Source: Corynebacterium gerontici
Lineage (GTDB): Bacteria > Actinomycetota > Actinomycetes > Mycobacteriales > Mycobacteriaceae
NCBI RefSeq assembly: GCF_003813985.1
Contig: NZ_CP033897.1
Location: forward strand, 2,199,211 to 2,263,210
Reading direction: 5' to 3'
DNA: 64,000 nucleotides
In this document: in pieces, positions 26,124-36,255 of the stretch
How the letters are laid out: each line of letters opens with the position of its first letter
Numbering within the stretch: position 1 is the stretch's first letter
Translations under genes and position numbers: made by a program
Notes under the pieces: generated by a model
Databases searched by the model: none
Told to the model about the DNA's origin: nothing
What the model saw: the letters and a program-made list of their open reading frames with translations, nothing else

Positions 26124-26732
26124 ATGATCCGCGTCATGCTTATCGACGACCACCCCGTGGTTCGCGCCGGTCTGCGCGCAATCCTGGACAGTTTTCCCGA
26201 CATCACCGTCACCGCAGAGGCCAGTAATGGTGCAGGCGTGACGCCTGAGACCACCAAAGACATTGACGTGGTGGTGACTGATATTCAGATGCCCGAAGTG
26301 GATGGCATTACGCTCACTCGTTCGCTGGTGCAGGCGGGCGGACCTCCGGTATTGATCTTGACAACGTATGACACGCAGGCGGATATCGTTGCCGCCGTGG
26401 AGGCCGGTGCCATGGGATATTTGCTCAAGGATGCTCCCGAGACGGCGTTGCATGATGCGGTCGTGGCGACGTCAAAACGCCAAAGAACACTGGCACCAGA
26501 GGTTGCAAATGCCCTAATGCAACGGGTTGCAAAGCCGCAGCAGGCGCTTTCTGCTCGGGAAATTGAAATTCTGCGGGAGCTTGCTAGCGGTGCCACCAAT
26601 AAGGAATTGGCTGCGCAACTGTTCATTTCTCAGGCGACCGTGAAGACTCACCTGGTGCATATTTATTCCAAGTTGGGCGTGAGTAACCGCACTGAAGCCA
26701 TCACGAAGGCGCGGGAACAACGCCTCATTTAA
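26124..26732 (+). CDS. chrA: Response regulator, LuxR/NarL type (ChrA-like)
   Basis: A 202-residue regulator. The receiver domain has MLIDDHPVVRAG, the phospho-aspartate in VVVTDIQMPEVDGITL and the switch residue near ILTTYDT; the output domain has LSAREIEILRELASGATNKE and the recognition helix ISQATVKTHLVHIYSKLGV. The ATG lies 7 nt after TAAACT, so an own leaderless promoter in addition to the operon promoter is possible. The gene follows the kinase by 10 bp. Confidence 0.85.
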   Translation: MIRVMLIDDHPVVRAGLRAILDSFPDITVTAEASNGAGVTPETTKDIDVVVTDIQMPEVDGITLTRSLVQAGGPPVLILTTYDTQADIVAAVEAGAMGYLLKDAPETALHDAVVATSKRQRTLAPEVANALMQRVAKPQQALSAREIEILRELASGATNKELAAQLFISQATVKTHLVHIYSKLGVSNRTEAITKAREQRLI

Positions 26733-26789
26733 CACTGCGCGCAATATTGTTTCTCTGAAATTTTTTTACAAGAAAGTTGGCGTGAGGGG

Positions 26790-26834
26790 TTGCGGGGTTC
26801 GTTCATGTGTTCTATCATCGGGTTAGAACACATG
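26790..26834 (+). promoter_or_regulatory. Promoter with overlapping 11-bp-arm palindrome before the HNH gene
   Basis: TTGCGG at 26790-26795 and TATCAT at 26813-26818 are spaced by 17 bp. The left arm CATGTGTTCTA (26804-26814) overlaps the -10 and matches the right arm TAGAACACATG (26824-26834) perfectly across a 9-bp centre. A repressor bound here would block the promoter; alternatively it is an RNA hairpin at the 5' end of the message. Confidence 0.65.
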
Positions 26835-26852
26835 ATCCATCGGGGAGGGGAA

Positions 26853-27911
26853 ATGCTCGCTTACTACCGTCGCTGCGATATGCGCGATCCAGCGTGCCGT
26901 CGCCAACGCAAACTGCTGAAAGACGAGTTCAATTTCTGGGCGGAATACGTGCCCTCTGAGCCCGGCTATGCGTTTGAATGCGCGGCGCTGGACCTCGCCT
27001 TCAGCCTCCAACATTCCAAGGATTACGTACTGTCAAGGCTGTGGGCAATCTACATTCTGCGTCAGTTGCCCCAGCTCAGCGCATTGCAGGCATCGCTGTG
27101 GCACCTAGACTTTCCACGGCTCATGGCAATCGGCCACGCCTTGTCAGCGGTGCCGGAAACTGAGATGCCCCGCTTTGATGATCTGCTGGCCAGGTTCCTT
27201 CATCCCAAAAAGCAAGACGAATCAGTACCATCAGCGCGGCAAATTCGGCGGCTCCTACGCCAGCAATTTGATCCCGAGCCTGAACCACCGCAGCCCCTGG
27301 AATCGCTCTACAGTTACCCGGTGGCACCGGGATGGGCATGCCTGGAGATGGTCAGCAGCGAGGGCGCGATTGAAACCATCCGGGAGGCCATCAACACACT
27401 GGCTCAGCAGCAGGATTGCACGAAAGCCCAAGCGCTGCTGAAAATGGCATTGGGGGAGACGCCGAAGATCACCATCAACGTGTACCGGAATGAACGCAGT
27501 ACAGAAATCACCACAGCCGGGGGAGAGCGCTTCAATAGCCAAGACCTTGAAGTCCTCGCTGATCGAGCACATGAACGGCAACTAGCAACAGACGTTGAAG
27601 CCCGAGGATACCGTTTCCCGCCCTCGATGCGTGCGGCCATTATCGCCCGCGACGCGCACTGCCGCTTCCCGGACTGCGAAATATCCGCGCAATGGTGCGA
27701 TATTGACCACGTCATTCCCTATGCCCTAGGCGGGCCGACGAGCATGAGCAATGCCCAACTGCTGTGCAGGCACCATCACAACCTCAAAACCGAGCGAAAA
27801 GTCTTCTGCCGTTCAGATGGCGAAGGGAATATCACCTGGTGGACCTCCAGTGGAAAACGCATCACCACCACACCGGCTGGTGTTTTGAGCGACGCCACCG
27901 AACCGCCTTAA
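26853..27911 (+). CDS. HNH endonuclease of the 13E12/DUF222 type
   Basis: A 352-residue protein. The N-terminal two thirds resemble the DUF222 region of the actinobacterial 13E12 repeat proteins, and the C-terminal HNH domain shows CRFPDC, CDIDHVIPYALGG and CRHHHNLKTE, so the metal-binding and catalytic residues are intact. Such proteins are predicted nucleases of unknown role. The ATG at 26853 follows GGGGAGGGG; upstream in-frame codons in the palindrome are less likely. The gene stands alone, with its own promoter and palindrome. Confidence 0.85.
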   Translation: MLAYYRRCDMRDPACRRQRKLLKDEFNFWAEYVPSEPGYAFECAALDLAFSLQHSKDYVLSRLWAIYILRQLPQLSALQASLWHLDFPRLMAIGHALSAVPETEMPRFDDLLARFLHPKKQDESVPSARQIRRLLRQQFDPEPEPPQPLESLYSYPVAPGWACLEMVSSEGAIETIREAINTLAQQQDCTKAQALLKMALGETPKITINVYRNERSTEITTAGGERFNSQDLEVLADRAHERQLATDVEARGYRFPPSMRAAIIARDAHCRFPDCEISAQWCDIDHVIPYALGGPTSMSNAQLLCRHHHNLKTERKVFCRSDGEGNITWWTSSGKRITTTPAGVLSDATEPP

Positions 27912-27949
27912 GCGTATTCTCGGACATAGTCGAAGCGAAAGGTGTGGTT

Positions 27950-28942
27950 ATGAAAAAGCTCATCAATAGCCCGAAAGACGTGGTGCGCGAAAGTGTGGAG
28001 GGCTTCGTTGCCGCCCACACCCAAGTTGAAGCGCAATACGACCCAATCGTGGTCCACCGCAGTGAGCCAAAGGCCCACGGCAAGGTCGGCCTGGTATCCG
28101 GCGGCGGCTCCGGGCACGAACCTCTGCATGCTGGCTATGTGGGCTCTGGCATGCTCGACGCCGCTGTGCCCGGCCCAGTATTCACTTCACCAACCCCAGA
28201 TCCAATCCTTGCGGCAGCAAAACTTGCCGATCACGGTGCCGGGGTGGTGTTCATTGTGAAGAACTACACCGGCGACGTGCTCAACTTCGATACCGCAGCG
28301 GAACTCGCCGAGTTCGAAGACATCGAAGTGCGCCAAGTCATCGTCAACGACGACGTTGCCGTGGAAGATTCCCTCTACACCGCAGGTCGGCGCGGTGTTG
28401 CGGGCACCGTGCTGGTGGAAAAACTTGCCGGAGCGGCAGCGGAGCGCGGCGATTCCCTCGATCAAGTAGTCGAGGTAGCCGAAAAAGCGGTAGCCAACGT
28501 GCGCTCCATGGGTGTTGCTTTGAGCGCTTGCACAGTCCCCCACGTTGGCAAGCCATCCTTTGACCTCGAAGATGATGAGGTAGAAATCGGCATCGGTATC
28601 CACGGCGAACCGGGCCGCAAACGCATCCCAATGAGCAGCGCCGATTCCATCACAGACCAACTGCTCGATCCGATCCTCGCGGACATGAACCTCCAAGCCT
28701 CAGACCGCGTCATCGCGCTGGTCAACGGTATGGGCGGCACCCCATCGAGCGAGCTCTACATCGTCTACCGCCGCCTCGCGCAACGCCTGGAAGATCTGAA
28801 CATCCACATCGCGCGCGGGCTCGTGGGCAATTTCGTCACCAGCCTCGAAATGCAGGGCGCCTCACTGACCCTCATGAAAGTGGACGACGCCATGCTCGAG
28901 CTTTTCGACGCCCCCTACGACACCCCAATGAAAGGACTCTAA
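27950..28942 (+). CDS. dhaK: PTS-dependent dihydroxyacetone kinase, substrate subunit DhaK
   Basis: A 330-residue DhaK. The motif GGGSGHEPLHAGYVG and the covalent-substrate histidine region IGIGIHGEPGR are present; this histidine forms the hemiaminal with dihydroxyacetone. With DhaL and DhaM it converts dihydroxyacetone to its phosphate. AAAGGTG precedes the ATG. The three genes are tightly packed (0 bp and a 4-bp overlap). A copy of the dispersed motif lies inside its last codons. Confidence 0.95.
   Translation: MKKLINSPKDVVRESVEGFVAAHTQVEAQYDPIVVHRSEPKAHGKVGLVSGGGSGHEPLHAGYVGSGMLDAAVPGPVFTSPTPDPILAAAKLADHGAGVVFIVKNYTGDVLNFDTAAELAEFEDIEVRQVIVNDDVAVEDSLYTAGRRGVAGTVLVEKLAGAAAERGDSLDQVVEVAEKAVANVRSMGVALSACTVPHVGKPSFDLEDDEVEIGIGIHGEPGRKRIPMSSADSITDQLLDPILADMNLQASDRVIALVNGMGGTPSSELYIVYRRLAQRLEDLNIHIARGLVGNFVTSLEMQGASLTLMKVDDAMLELFDAPYDTPMKGL
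28900..28910 (+). repeat. Dispersed motif GCTTTTCGACG, copy d
   Basis: It is inside dhaK, where it encodes part of ELFDAP, and continues as CCCCC. Confidence 0.55.
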
Positions 28943-29569
28943 ATGACTTTGGGAACCCAATGGGCTCTGGATTGGATCCACGCCTGCGCGGAGGCTGCGT
29001 CCGCGAACCGGGAACTGCTCATCGATCTCGACCGTGCCATCGGCGATGCAGACCACGGTGAAAACCTCGACCGTGGTTTCCAGGCGGTGGTGGAAAAGCT
29101 CGATCAGCAGCAACCGAACACCCCTGGCGAAGTGCTCAAAACCACAGCGCAGGTGCTTATTTCCACCGTGGGGGGAGCTTCGGGGCCACTGCTGGGCACA
29201 GCATTTCTCCGCGCTTCCAAGGTAGCCGGCGATGGCGAGATCGATAGTGACGGTGTAGTGGCGCTGCTGCAAGCTGCGCTCGACGGAATTCAGCAACGCG
29301 GCAAAGCCCAAGAAGGAGAAAAGACGATGGTGGATGCCTGGGCACCAGCAGTCCACGCGGCATCAATCGCCTCTGGCTCACCAGCCGAACTCTTGGCCAT
29401 TGCCGCAGGGGCAGCCGAAGCAGGCGCGGACGCCACCACCGACATGGTGGCGAGCAAGGGGCGCGCCTCATATTTAGGCGAACGCTCAAAGGGGCACAAG
29501 GATCCCGGCGCTACCTCCTCCGCTTTGCTGATTGAAGCTGCAGCCCGGACGGCTCAGGAGGCGCAATGA
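28943..29569 (+). CDS. dhaL: Dihydroxyacetone kinase, ADP-binding subunit DhaL
   Basis: A 208-residue protein with IGDADHGENLDRGFQA, which provides the aspartates that bind Mg-ADP, and STVGGASGPLLGTAFLRA. The nucleotide stays bound and is rephosphorylated by DhaM. It starts directly after the dhaK stop. Confidence 0.95.
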   Translation: MTLGTQWALDWIHACAEAASANRELLIDLDRAIGDADHGENLDRGFQAVVEKLDQQQPNTPGEVLKTTAQVLISTVGGASGPLLGTAFLRASKVAGDGEIDSDGVVALLQAALDGIQQRGKAQEGEKTMVDAWAPAVHAASIASGSPAELLAIAAGAAEAGADATTDMVASKGRASYLGERSKGHKDPGATSSALLIEAAARTAQEAQ

Positions 29570-30198
29570 GCGTAGGCATAGTGCTCGTCTCTCACTCTAA
29601 ACGTTTGGCGGAAGGTCTGCGTGAACTTGCACAGCAGATGGCTCCGGACGTCACCATCATCGCCGCCGGTGGCATCGACGGCGGGATCGGGACTTCCTAC
29701 GACCGCATTGAACAGGCAGTGGATCCATTGCTGGCGGAGGGTCGAGAGGTTCTGCTGCTGAGCGATCTCGGTTCGGCAACCATGACCGTCGAGATGATCG
29801 TGGACTTCCACGAAGGCGAAGCGATTCGCTTTGTCAACGCACCCTTCGTCGAAGGCGCCGTTGCCGCGGCGGTAGCAGCGCAGCAAGGCGAAGATCTCAA
29901 CGCCACTGCTCAGGCCGCCTTGGAGGCGCTCAACAGTTTCACCGTGGAATCAGCTTCGGGTGGCGCTGCGTATTCCAGGCAGGCTGTGGTCGCGGACGCT
30001 GCCGGTTTACATGCACGCCCTGCGGCGCGGATCGCGGAGTTGGTTGGCGATTCTCAGGTGTGCATCAACGGCGTTGATGCCTCCAGCGCGCTGATGGTGA
30101 TGGGGCTCGGCATTGGCGCTGGTGAAACAGTAGAGGTGAGCGGGGATCGCGAGGCGGTGGATCACCTCGCCGACGCTATTGAACATGGACTGGATTAG
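29566..30198 (+). CDS. dhaM: Dihydroxyacetone kinase phosphoryl donor DhaM (EIIA-HPr form)
   Basis: A 210-residue two-domain protein. The EIIA-mannose-type domain opens MSVGIVLVSHSKRLAEGL with the phosphorylated His in VSHS; the HPr-like domain starts near residue 140 and has AAGLHARPAARIAELVG with its active-site His. A third EI-like domain, found in enterobacterial DhaM, is absent, so phosphate must come from the general PTS enzyme I. ATGA overlap joins it to dhaL. Confidence 0.93.
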   Translation: MSVGIVLVSHSKRLAEGLRELAQQMAPDVTIIAAGGIDGGIGTSYDRIEQAVDPLLAEGREVLLLSDLGSATMTVEMIVDFHEGEAIRFVNAPFVEGAVAAAVAAQQGEDLNATAQAALEALNSFTVESASGGAAYSRQAVVADAAGLHARPAARIAELVGDSQVCINGVDASSALMVMGLGIGAGETVEVSGDREAVDHLADAIEHGLD

Positions 30199-30268
30199 CG
30201 CGCCTCGTGTAGTTTCACATCCCAAGCAGTTATTCTGAAGAAACATTCCTCAAGTCTTGGAGATGCCC

Positions 30269-31708
30269 ATGAAACTTCGCGCCCTCGCTATCGGCCTTGC
30301 CGCCGGAACTGCCTTCACCGTCCTACCCATCGCCAACGCTCAGCCAGCCGATTCCATCAGCGATCAACGGATCCCGCTGGGGGAGGGGGCGCTGCTGGGC
30401 ACTGTGCCCGGTTCGCCCCTCGGCGGCTCATCTTTCGAGCGGGACGCGAACTTCGGCCAGCGTTTCTACGATTTCAATGGTGACCTAGGCGCTTTTCAGC
30501 CGGGCGACATCATCCGCTCTCGCACGCTCCAGTACCACGTCCTCGGCGTTCCCACCCCGTTGCGCGTGGTGCAACTGCTGTACAAAACTTCCGACGCCAA
30601 CGGCGCACCGCAGGCCAACGTCACCTCCATCGCCATTCCAAATAATTTCAATGGCAGCATGGTGAGTTACCACTCTGTGTACGACTCCCTCAATCCCGAG
30701 CATTCCCCTTCACGCGCGATCGCTGGCAATGTGTCTTTGGGTACGGCTTCCATGGGAGTTGAAACAGCGTTCTTCGCGAACCTGCTCAATCAGGGGTATG
30801 CCATGGCCTTGCCGGATATCGAAGGGCCGGAGGCGCGTTTCGCCGTGGGCCCCGAGTATGGGCGTGTCACGCTCGACGGCCTGCGCGCCGCGATGCGCTC
30901 AGGGGAGCTACCGAAGGACGTTCAGATCGCGATGATGGGGTATTCGGGCGGCAGCATCGCAACGAGCTGGGCTGCGGCTCTTGCCCCCGAATTCGCCCCA
31001 GACGTCAACGAGCACCTCATCGGCGCCGCTATGGGCGGCGTGCTGGTGGCTCCAGCCAATAACATTGGCTACATCGACGGCTCCCCGGTGTGGGCAGGCA
31101 TTTCCGCAATGACCATCGTTGGCGTGTCCCGCGCCATCCCCGGCTTCGATCTCACTCCGTACCTAAACGATTATGGCGTGCGTATCCTCGCCAGCGTCAA
31201 TCGTGCCTCCATCGCCGAAGTTGAGGGGCAATATGGTGGGCTGCGCTGGGTCGATATGGCAAAGCCCCAGTATCAAAAACCCTTCTCCATTCCCGAATTC
31301 GTTGCAGTCGTGAACAGCCTGAACATCGGCCTCCAACCAAATCCAAGCATTCCGCTGCAGATTTGGCAGTCCACTGGTGGGCAAAACGAAGGCACGATCC
31401 CGGGCGAGGAGGGGCTTGGCGACGGCGTCATGTTGGAAAACGACGTCCGTGGCCTCGCCACGAAGTACTGCGAGTCAGGACTCACGGTTGAGTACATTTC
31501 CGATCCCACCATTTCCCACACGCCTGGCATTGCTAAGTGGGCGATGATCGCGAATCCGTGGCTAGAAAATCGCCTCCAGGGCAAACCTGCTCCGAACAAT
31601 TGCGGGACGTATCCAGCAGGAACTGTGTTTGCCCCGGTTGAAGTGCAGCCAAAGGCCGAGCCGATCGATCCCGGCCCAGCCCAGGGGTCAGCGGCGCTTC
31701 GCTTCTAG
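30269..31708 (+). CDS. Secreted lipase, LIP family
   Basis: A 479-residue protein with a clear signal peptide (MKLRALAIGLAAGTAFTVLP followed by IANAQP, cleavage after ANA). The alpha/beta-hydrolase nucleophile is in MMGYSGGSIATSWAA; ISHTPGI near the end provides the likely catalytic His. The family (PF03583) hydrolyses triglycerides outside the cell. The ATG at 30269 fits GGAG 6 nt upstream. A TATTCT hexamer is at 30231. It is convergent with the DUF1846 gene; the tail carries a parS site. Confidence 0.87.
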   Translation: MKLRALAIGLAAGTAFTVLPIANAQPADSISDQRIPLGEGALLGTVPGSPLGGSSFERDANFGQRFYDFNGDLGAFQPGDIIRSRTLQYHVLGVPTPLRVVQLLYKTSDANGAPQANVTSIAIPNNFNGSMVSYHSVYDSLNPEHSPSRAIAGNVSLGTASMGVETAFFANLLNQGYAMALPDIEGPEARFAVGPEYGRVTLDGLRAAMRSGELPKDVQIAMMGYSGGSIATSWAAALAPEFAPDVNEHLIGAAMGGVLVAPANNIGYIDGSPVWAGISAMTIVGVSRAIPGFDLTPYLNDYGVRILASVNRASIAEVEGQYGGLRWVDMAKPQYQKPFSIPEFVAVVNSLNIGLQPNPSIPLQIWQSTGGQNEGTIPGEEGLGDGVMLENDVRGLATKYCESGLTVEYISDPTISHTPGIAKWAMIANPWLENRLQGKPAPNNCGTYPAGTVFAPVEVQPKAEPIDPGPAQGSAALRF

Positions 31709-31712
31709 CGAA

Positions 31713-31728
31713 TGTTTCACGTGAAACT
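31713..31728. other. parS site 1
   Basis: TGTTTCACGTGAAACT, one mismatch at the last base from the palindrome bound by ParB. It lies between two convergent genes and overlaps the DUF1846 stop codon. Confidence 0.85.
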
Positions 31729-33217
31729 AACGCTTTTGGTAGAGCTTCTTCTGCTGGAACTTCGGGTCTGAGGTCACCAGCACACCCAAATTGCGGAAGA
31801 TACCCTCATCCACGGAGCCAAGAATGGTCGTGGTGTGGACGTCGCAGCCGCGCAGGTTCTTGATCTGTTCCAGCGCGCGCTCGGCGTCCTCATTCGTTTC
31901 CGCAGAGGTGGACAGAGCGATGAGCACCTCGTCGGTGTGCAATCGCGGATTCCGGCTGCCCAGGTGCATCGTTTTCAGCCGCTGGATCGGCTCAATCGAG
32001 CCGGGGGAGAGCAGGTGCACATCGTCGAGTCCAGCAAGGTGCTTCAGCGCATTCAGCAGCATCGCAGCGGAACAACCAAGCAGCTCACTTGTGCGACCGG
32101 TGATGATGGTGCCGTCGTGAAGCTCGATCGCCGAGCCGGGTTCGCCAGTGCTCTGAGCAACCTCGCGTGCGGGAGCCACAACCCGGCGCTCCGAGGTCTT
32201 GATACCCGCCTTCGCCATCACGATCGCGGCGCGATCAGACTGAGTCGAGTCGGTACCGGCCTTCGCCTCATCAACCAGCGCCTTAAAGTAACGGCGAATG
32301 ATCTCCTGCTCTGCGGCTTCGCGGCAGGCAGCATCGTCGGAAATGCAATTGCCCGCCATATTCACGCCCATATCAGTGGGCGATTGGTAGGGGGAGGAAC
32401 CAGTCAGACGCTCCAGCAGCGTTTTCAGCAGAGGGAATGCCTCCACGTCGCGGTTGTAATTCACTGTCTGCTCGCCATAGGCCGCAAGGTGGAAGGAATC
32501 GATAATGTTGGCGTCGTTCAGATCTACCGTCGCCGCCTCATACGCCAGGTTCACCGGGTGCTCCAGCGGAAGATTCCAGATCGGGAATGTCTCAAACTTG
32601 GCATATCCTGAGGCCACACCGCGCTGATGCTCGTGGTAAATCTGCGAAAGGCAGGTGGCGAGCTTGCCGGAACCCGGACCCGGCGCCGTCACCACCACCA
32701 AGTCGCGGGTGGTAGCGGCGTACTCATTACGGCCAAAGCCCTGCTCACTGACCACAAAGTCCTGGTCCGTCGGGTAGCCGGGGATCACTCGATGGCGCGC
32801 AACGTGAACGCCCAGGCGCTCCAGGCGTTCAATGAAGGCCATGGCGAGGCGGTTATCGTCATCGAGTTGAGTAATCACCACATGCTCCGCCAAGAATCCA
32901 CGATCGCGGAACACGTCAATTAGGCGAAGAACATCGTCCTCATATGAGATACCCAGATCGGCGCGGATTTTGTGGCGTTCCAGATCTTTGGCGTTAATGC
33001 AGACGAGGATCTCTACTTCATCGCGGATGCGGTCGAGCATGGCGATTTTGTTATCCGGTGTGAATCCCGGCAGCACACGGGATGCGTGCATGTCGTCGAA
33101 AAGCTTGCCTCCCATCTCGAGGTAGAGCTTGCCGCCAAGTTCCTCGCGGCGGGCCTTGATGTGCTGAGACTGCAGCTCAATGTACTTTTCGCGGTCGAAA
33201 CCGATTCGGTATGCCAT
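31727..33217 (-). CDS. DUF1846 protein
   Basis: A 496-residue cytoplasmic protein opening [20 protein letters not shown], the DUF1846 start. Conserved stretches include [40 protein letters not shown] and [14 protein letters not shown]. The P-loop-like GPGSGK suggests nucleotide or phosphate binding, but no activity is known to me for this family. The start at 33217 has AAGG 4 nt ahead. It is divergent from panB, with starts 37 bp apart. Confidence 0.9.
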   Translation of the reverse strand: MAYRIGFDREKYIELQSQHIKARREELGGKLYLEMGGKLFDDMHASRVLPGFTPDNKIAMLDRIRDEVEILVCINAKDLERHKIRADLGISYEDDVLRLIDVFRDRGFLAEHVVITQLDDDNRLAMAFIERLERLGVHVARHRVIPGYPTDQDFVVSEQGFGRNEYAATTRDLVVVTAPGPGSGKLATCLSQIYHEHQRGVASGYAKFETFPIWNLPLEHPVNLAYEAATVDLNDANIIDSFHLAAYGEQTVNYNRDVEAFPLLKTLLERLTGSSPYQSPTDMGVNMAGNCISDDAACREAAEQEIIRRYFKALVDEAKAGTDSTQSDRAAIVMAKAGIKTSERRVVAPAREVAQSTGEPGSAIELHDGTIITGRTSELLGCSAAMLLNALKHLAGLDDVHLLSPGSIEPIQRLKTMHLGSRNPRLHTDEVLIALSTSAETNEDAERALEQIKNLRGCDVHTTTILGSVDEGIFRNLGVLVTSDPKFQQKKLYQKR

Positions 33218-33254
33218 GGACCTTGATCCTATCAAGAGGCTTATACTTTCACCC
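33218..33254. promoter_or_regulatory. Divergent promoter region of DUF1846 and panB
   Basis: TATACT at 33242-33247 is 7 nt before the panB ATG, giving a leaderless panB message. On the other strand TATAAG faces DUF1846 with a GACAT element 11 bp further upstream. Confidence 0.55.
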
Positions 33255-34091
33255 ATGTCAGCTTATGGAAGCTCCGAAACCCCAGCGCCCAAACGATTGC
33301 GTACGCGCCACATTCAGGCAATGAAGGCCGAAGGACGTCCGATCAGCGCCCTCACCAGCTATGACGCTCTGAGCGCCAAGATCTTCGCCGAAGCCGGCGT
33401 CGACATTCTGCTCGTCGGCGATTCAGCGGCGAATGTGGTGTTAGGCCGCCAATCCACACTTGAGATGTCCGTGGATGAAATGGTGATGCTTGGCCGAGCC
33501 GTCGCCGCTGCCGCCCCCAGGCCGCTCGTGGTGGTGGACCTGCCTTTCGGTTCCTATGAAGTATCCACGCAGCAAGGTGTGGGCACCGCCATCGAATTGA
33601 TGAAACGCACCGGCGCAGACGCGGTGAAGCTCGAGGGTGATAGGCCCGAGCTGATTAGCGCGGTCGTCAACGCGGGCATTCCCGTGATGGCGCACCTCGG
33701 CTTCACGCCCCAGTCCGAACACGCCCTCGGTGGCTTTGTGGTGCAAGGCAAGGGCGAGGCCGGCCAAGATTTGCTTCGCTCGGCGCGCTCGGTGCAAGAC
33801 GCCGGGGCCTTCGCCGTCGTGTTGGAGATGGTGCCCCAGGAAATCGCCCGCGAAATCACCCAAACGCTCGACATCCCAACTATCGGCATCGGCGCGGGCA
33901 ATGGCACCGATGGGCAGATCCTCGTGTGGACCGACGCCTTCGGACTCGGGCGGGGACGTGCCCCTAGGTTTGTTCGCCGTTTCGCCGACGTAGCCTCCGT
34001 GTTGGAGGACGCCGCGCGCAAATACGTGCAAAGCGTGGGCGATCGGAGCTTCCCGGCTGAAGCTGAATCTTTTAGCGATGGGGGCAAATAA
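33255..34091 (+). CDS. panB: 3-methyl-2-oxobutanoate hydroxymethyltransferase
   Basis: A 278-residue ketopantoate-forming enzyme. PanB motifs are [49 protein letters not shown] and [19 protein letters not shown]; the [15 protein letters not shown] segment holds the substrate pocket. It acts with panC in pantothenate synthesis, and the two genes overlap (TAATG). A frame starting upstream at 33180 is not supported because TATACT is placed for the ATG at 33255. Confidence 0.96.
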   Translation: MSAYGSSETPAPKRLRTRHIQAMKAEGRPISALTSYDALSAKIFAEAGVDILLVGDSAANVVLGRQSTLEMSVDEMVMLGRAVAAAAPRPLVVVDLPFGSYEVSTQQGVGTAIELMKRTGADAVKLEGDRPELISAVVNAGIPVMAHLGFTPQSEHALGGFVVQGKGEAGQDLLRSARSVQDAGAFAVVLEMVPQEIAREITQTLDIPTIGIGAGNGTDGQILVWTDAFGLGRGRAPRFVRRFADVASVLEDAARKYVQSVGDRSFPAEAESFSDGGK

Positions 34092-34894
34092 TGCTGGTGC
34101 ACACTGTCCAAGAACTTCGCACCGAACTCGCCCGCCTTCGCACTGAACGCGGCGGCAGGGTCGGCCTGGTTCCGACGATGGGCGCCCTGCATCAGGGGCA
34201 CCGCAGGCTTATCGACGCCGCCGGGGACTGCGATATTCGCGTGGTGAGCATCTTCGCCAACCCCCTGCAATTTGCGGATCTTGGCGATTGCGAGGATTAC
34301 CGCAACTATCCACGCCAGCTTGAGCAGGATCTCCAACTGCTATCCGACGTTGATCTGGTGTTCGCGCCAAGCGTTGAGGAGATGTATCCGAACGGCGTGC
34401 CGGATATTTGGGTCCGCTCCGGCGCGATGGGGGAGATGCTGGAGGGCGCTTCTCGGCCGGGACACTTCGACGGGGTCGTAACCGTGGTGGCGAAGCTTTT
34501 GAATCTCGTGCAGCCCGAGCGCGCATACTTCGGGCAAAAGGACGCGCAGCAGCTCGCGATCATTCGACGCATGGTGCACGACCTGAACTTCCCGGTGGAG
34601 ATCTGCGCGGTTCCAATCGTCCGCAGTGAGGCGGGTCTGGCGGAATCCAGTCGCAATGCGCGTTTAAGCGAAAAAGGCCTGCAGCAGGCGCTCGCCCTGA
34701 GTCGGGCTATACGCGCTGTGCAGGCAGATCCGAGAGAAATCCAGGCGGCTCGCGAGGAGTTGGCGGCAGCGCCTGGAGTGACCCTGGATTATTTGAAACT
34801 GGTGGGCGACGACCTTTCAGAGCAGTCGCCCACGATGGTTCTGTGCGCCGCGTGGGTCGAGGGGGTTCGGCTTCTCGACGCGGCGAGGATTTAG
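34091..34894 (+). CDS. panC: Pantothenate synthetase
   Basis: A 267-residue enzyme joining pantoate to beta-alanine with ATP. HxGH-type motif is [14 protein letters not shown]; others are [32 protein letters not shown] and the KMSKS-like [12 protein letters not shown]. Its stop TAG overlaps the stop of the convergent symporter gene by 4 bp. Confidence 0.96.
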   Translation: MLVHTVQELRTELARLRTERGGRVGLVPTMGALHQGHRRLIDAAGDCDIRVVSIFANPLQFADLGDCEDYRNYPRQLEQDLQLLSDVDLVFAPSVEEMYPNGVPDIWVRSGAMGEMLEGASRPGHFDGVVTVVAKLLNLVQPERAYFGQKDAQQLAIIRRMVHDLNFPVEICAVPIVRSEAGLAESSRNARLSEKGLQQALALSRAIRAVQADPREIQAAREELAAAPGVTLDYLKLVGDDLSEQSPTMVLCAAWVEGVRLLDAARI

Positions 34895-36132
34895 TCTTCC
34901 TCGATGCCTTCGATGGCGGCGGCGAGGCCGAGATCGTCGTCGTCGTCAAGCTCCATGCGGGCGATGTTGCCCTTGGCAAAGCGATCAACCACCATGGCGA
35001 TCGCACCGTCGCCGGTGACGTTGCAGGCGGTGCCGAAGGAGTCGATGGCGATGTAGGCGGCGATCATCAACGCCACCTGATCGTCACCGAAGCCGAGGTT
35101 GGCGGAAAGCAGGCCAACAGCGGCCATGATCGCGCCACCGGGCACGCCGGGGGCTGCCACCATGGTGACGCCCAGCATGAGGATGAAGCCGAGTGCCGTG
35201 GTGAGTGGTAGATCCATGCCGTCCATGAACATGATGGCAAAAGCGAAAAGCGTAATTTTCATCATCGAACCGGACAGGTGGATAGTGGCGCACAGCGGTA
35301 CGGTGAAACCAGCTACCGACTGGCTCACATTATTTTTTCGGGCGCACTCGTAGGTCACGGGGATGGTGGCGGCGGAGGATGAGGTGCCGAGCGCGGTGAA
35401 GTAGGCTGGCATCATGTTCTTCAGTGAGGTGAAGGGGTTGCGTCGCGCGATGGTTCCCGCGATGAGGAACTGCAGCAGCAGGAGAACAAAGCTCATCACA
35501 ATCGCCAGCACGAGCACCTTGGCGAAGGCGGACAGCGTTGCGGTGAGGTTGCCGTTCATGCCCAGCGAGAGGAACATGCCGAAGATATAGATCGGCAGTA
35601 GCGGCACGATAAAGCCAGAGATCACCTTCATCACCACGCGGCGCAGGTCGGCCACGCCCGAGTAGAGCGTGTCGGATTTCACCGTGGTCATCGCCACGCC
35701 CACCACGAAGGCGAGGATCAGCGCAGTCATCACTTCCATAGGGGCCGGCATCTGGATGTCGATGTAGGAGCTGAGCGCCCCCTCTTCCACGTCCTTGACG
35801 GCTACATCGCCCTGATTACTCAGCAGCATCGGGTAGATCAGGGTGGCGACGCCCCAGGAAATCAGGCCCGAAACAACAGCGGAGCCGTAGGCGATGCCGG
35901 TGGTGATCGCCAGCCACTTACCTGCGCCACGCCCAAGGCCAGCGATAGCGGGGGTAATGAGGGCAAAAATGAGGACAGGGATGAAGAAGCCGAGGAAGTT
36001 ACCAAAAAGGCTATTGAAAGTGACGAAGATGCGCGCGAGCCATTCGGGGAAGAAGAAGCTGCACACAATGCCCAGAATGATCGCGACGATGATTCTGAAC
36101 AGCAGCGAATTGGAAAGTCGCTTGAGGTCCAT
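34891..36132 (-). CDS. Dicarboxylate/amino acid:cation symporter (SDF family)
   Basis: A 413-residue membrane protein with the glutamate-transporter fold. The serine-rich hairpin is [20 protein letters not shown], the second hairpin is [20 protein letters not shown], and ATNV-like residues appear in [16 protein letters not shown]. Its length and residue pattern are close to serine/threonine:Na+ symporter SstT, but dicarboxylate or glutamate cannot be excluded. The start at 36132 has AAAGGA upstream; the ATG at 36147 is less likely. The C-terminal tail is strongly acidic (LDDDDDLG). Confidence 0.88.
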   Translation of the reverse strand: MDLKRLSNSLLFRIIVAIILGIVCSFFFPEWLARIFVTFNSLFGNFLGFFIPVLIFALITPAIAGLGRGAGKWLAITTGIAYGSAVVSGLISWGVATLIYPMLLSNQGDVAVKDVEEGALSSYIDIQMPAPMEVMTALILAFVVGVAMTTVKSDTLYSGVADLRRVVMKVISGFIVPLLPIYIFGMFLSLGMNGNLTATLSAFAKVLVLAIVMSFVLLLLQFLIAGTIARRNPFTSLKNMMPAYFTALGTSSSAATIPVTYECARKNNVSQSVAGFTVPLCATIHLSGSMMKITLFAFAIMFMDGMDLPLTTALGFILMLGVTMVAAPGVPGGAIMAAVGLLSANLGFGDDQVALMIAAYIAIDSFGTACNVTGDGAIAMVVDRFAKGNIARMELDDDDDLGLAAAIEGIEED

Positions 36133-36192
36133 AGGGGTTCCTTTCATCAGCGGCGAGGGGTGCCGCGTTCGCTATAAAAGTACCGCATCTCG

Positions 36193-36203
36193 GCTTTTCG
36201 ACG
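36193..36203 (+). repeat. Dispersed motif GCTTTTCGACG, copy e
   Basis: Intergenic, 11 bp before parS site 2. Confidence 0.6.
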
Positions 36204-36214
36204 CCGCGGCCCCA

Positions 36215-36230
36215 TGTTTCACGTGAAACA
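36215..36230. other. parS site 2
   Basis: Perfect TGTTTCACGTGAAACA in the divergent gap between the symporter gene and the SdpI-like gene. Confidence 0.9.
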
Positions 36231-36255
36231 TTCGGGGGCGAGTAGCATTGCAGGC

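Noticed and set aside
26804..26834. LexA box before the HNH gene
   Set aside because: The arm order is GTTCTA then TAGAAC, the reverse of the GAAC-N-GTTC LexA pattern.
36214..36255. Upstream start for the SdpI-like gene (MFHVKH...)
   Set aside because: This extension only translates parS site 2; the TAGCAT hexamer fits the ATG at 36256.
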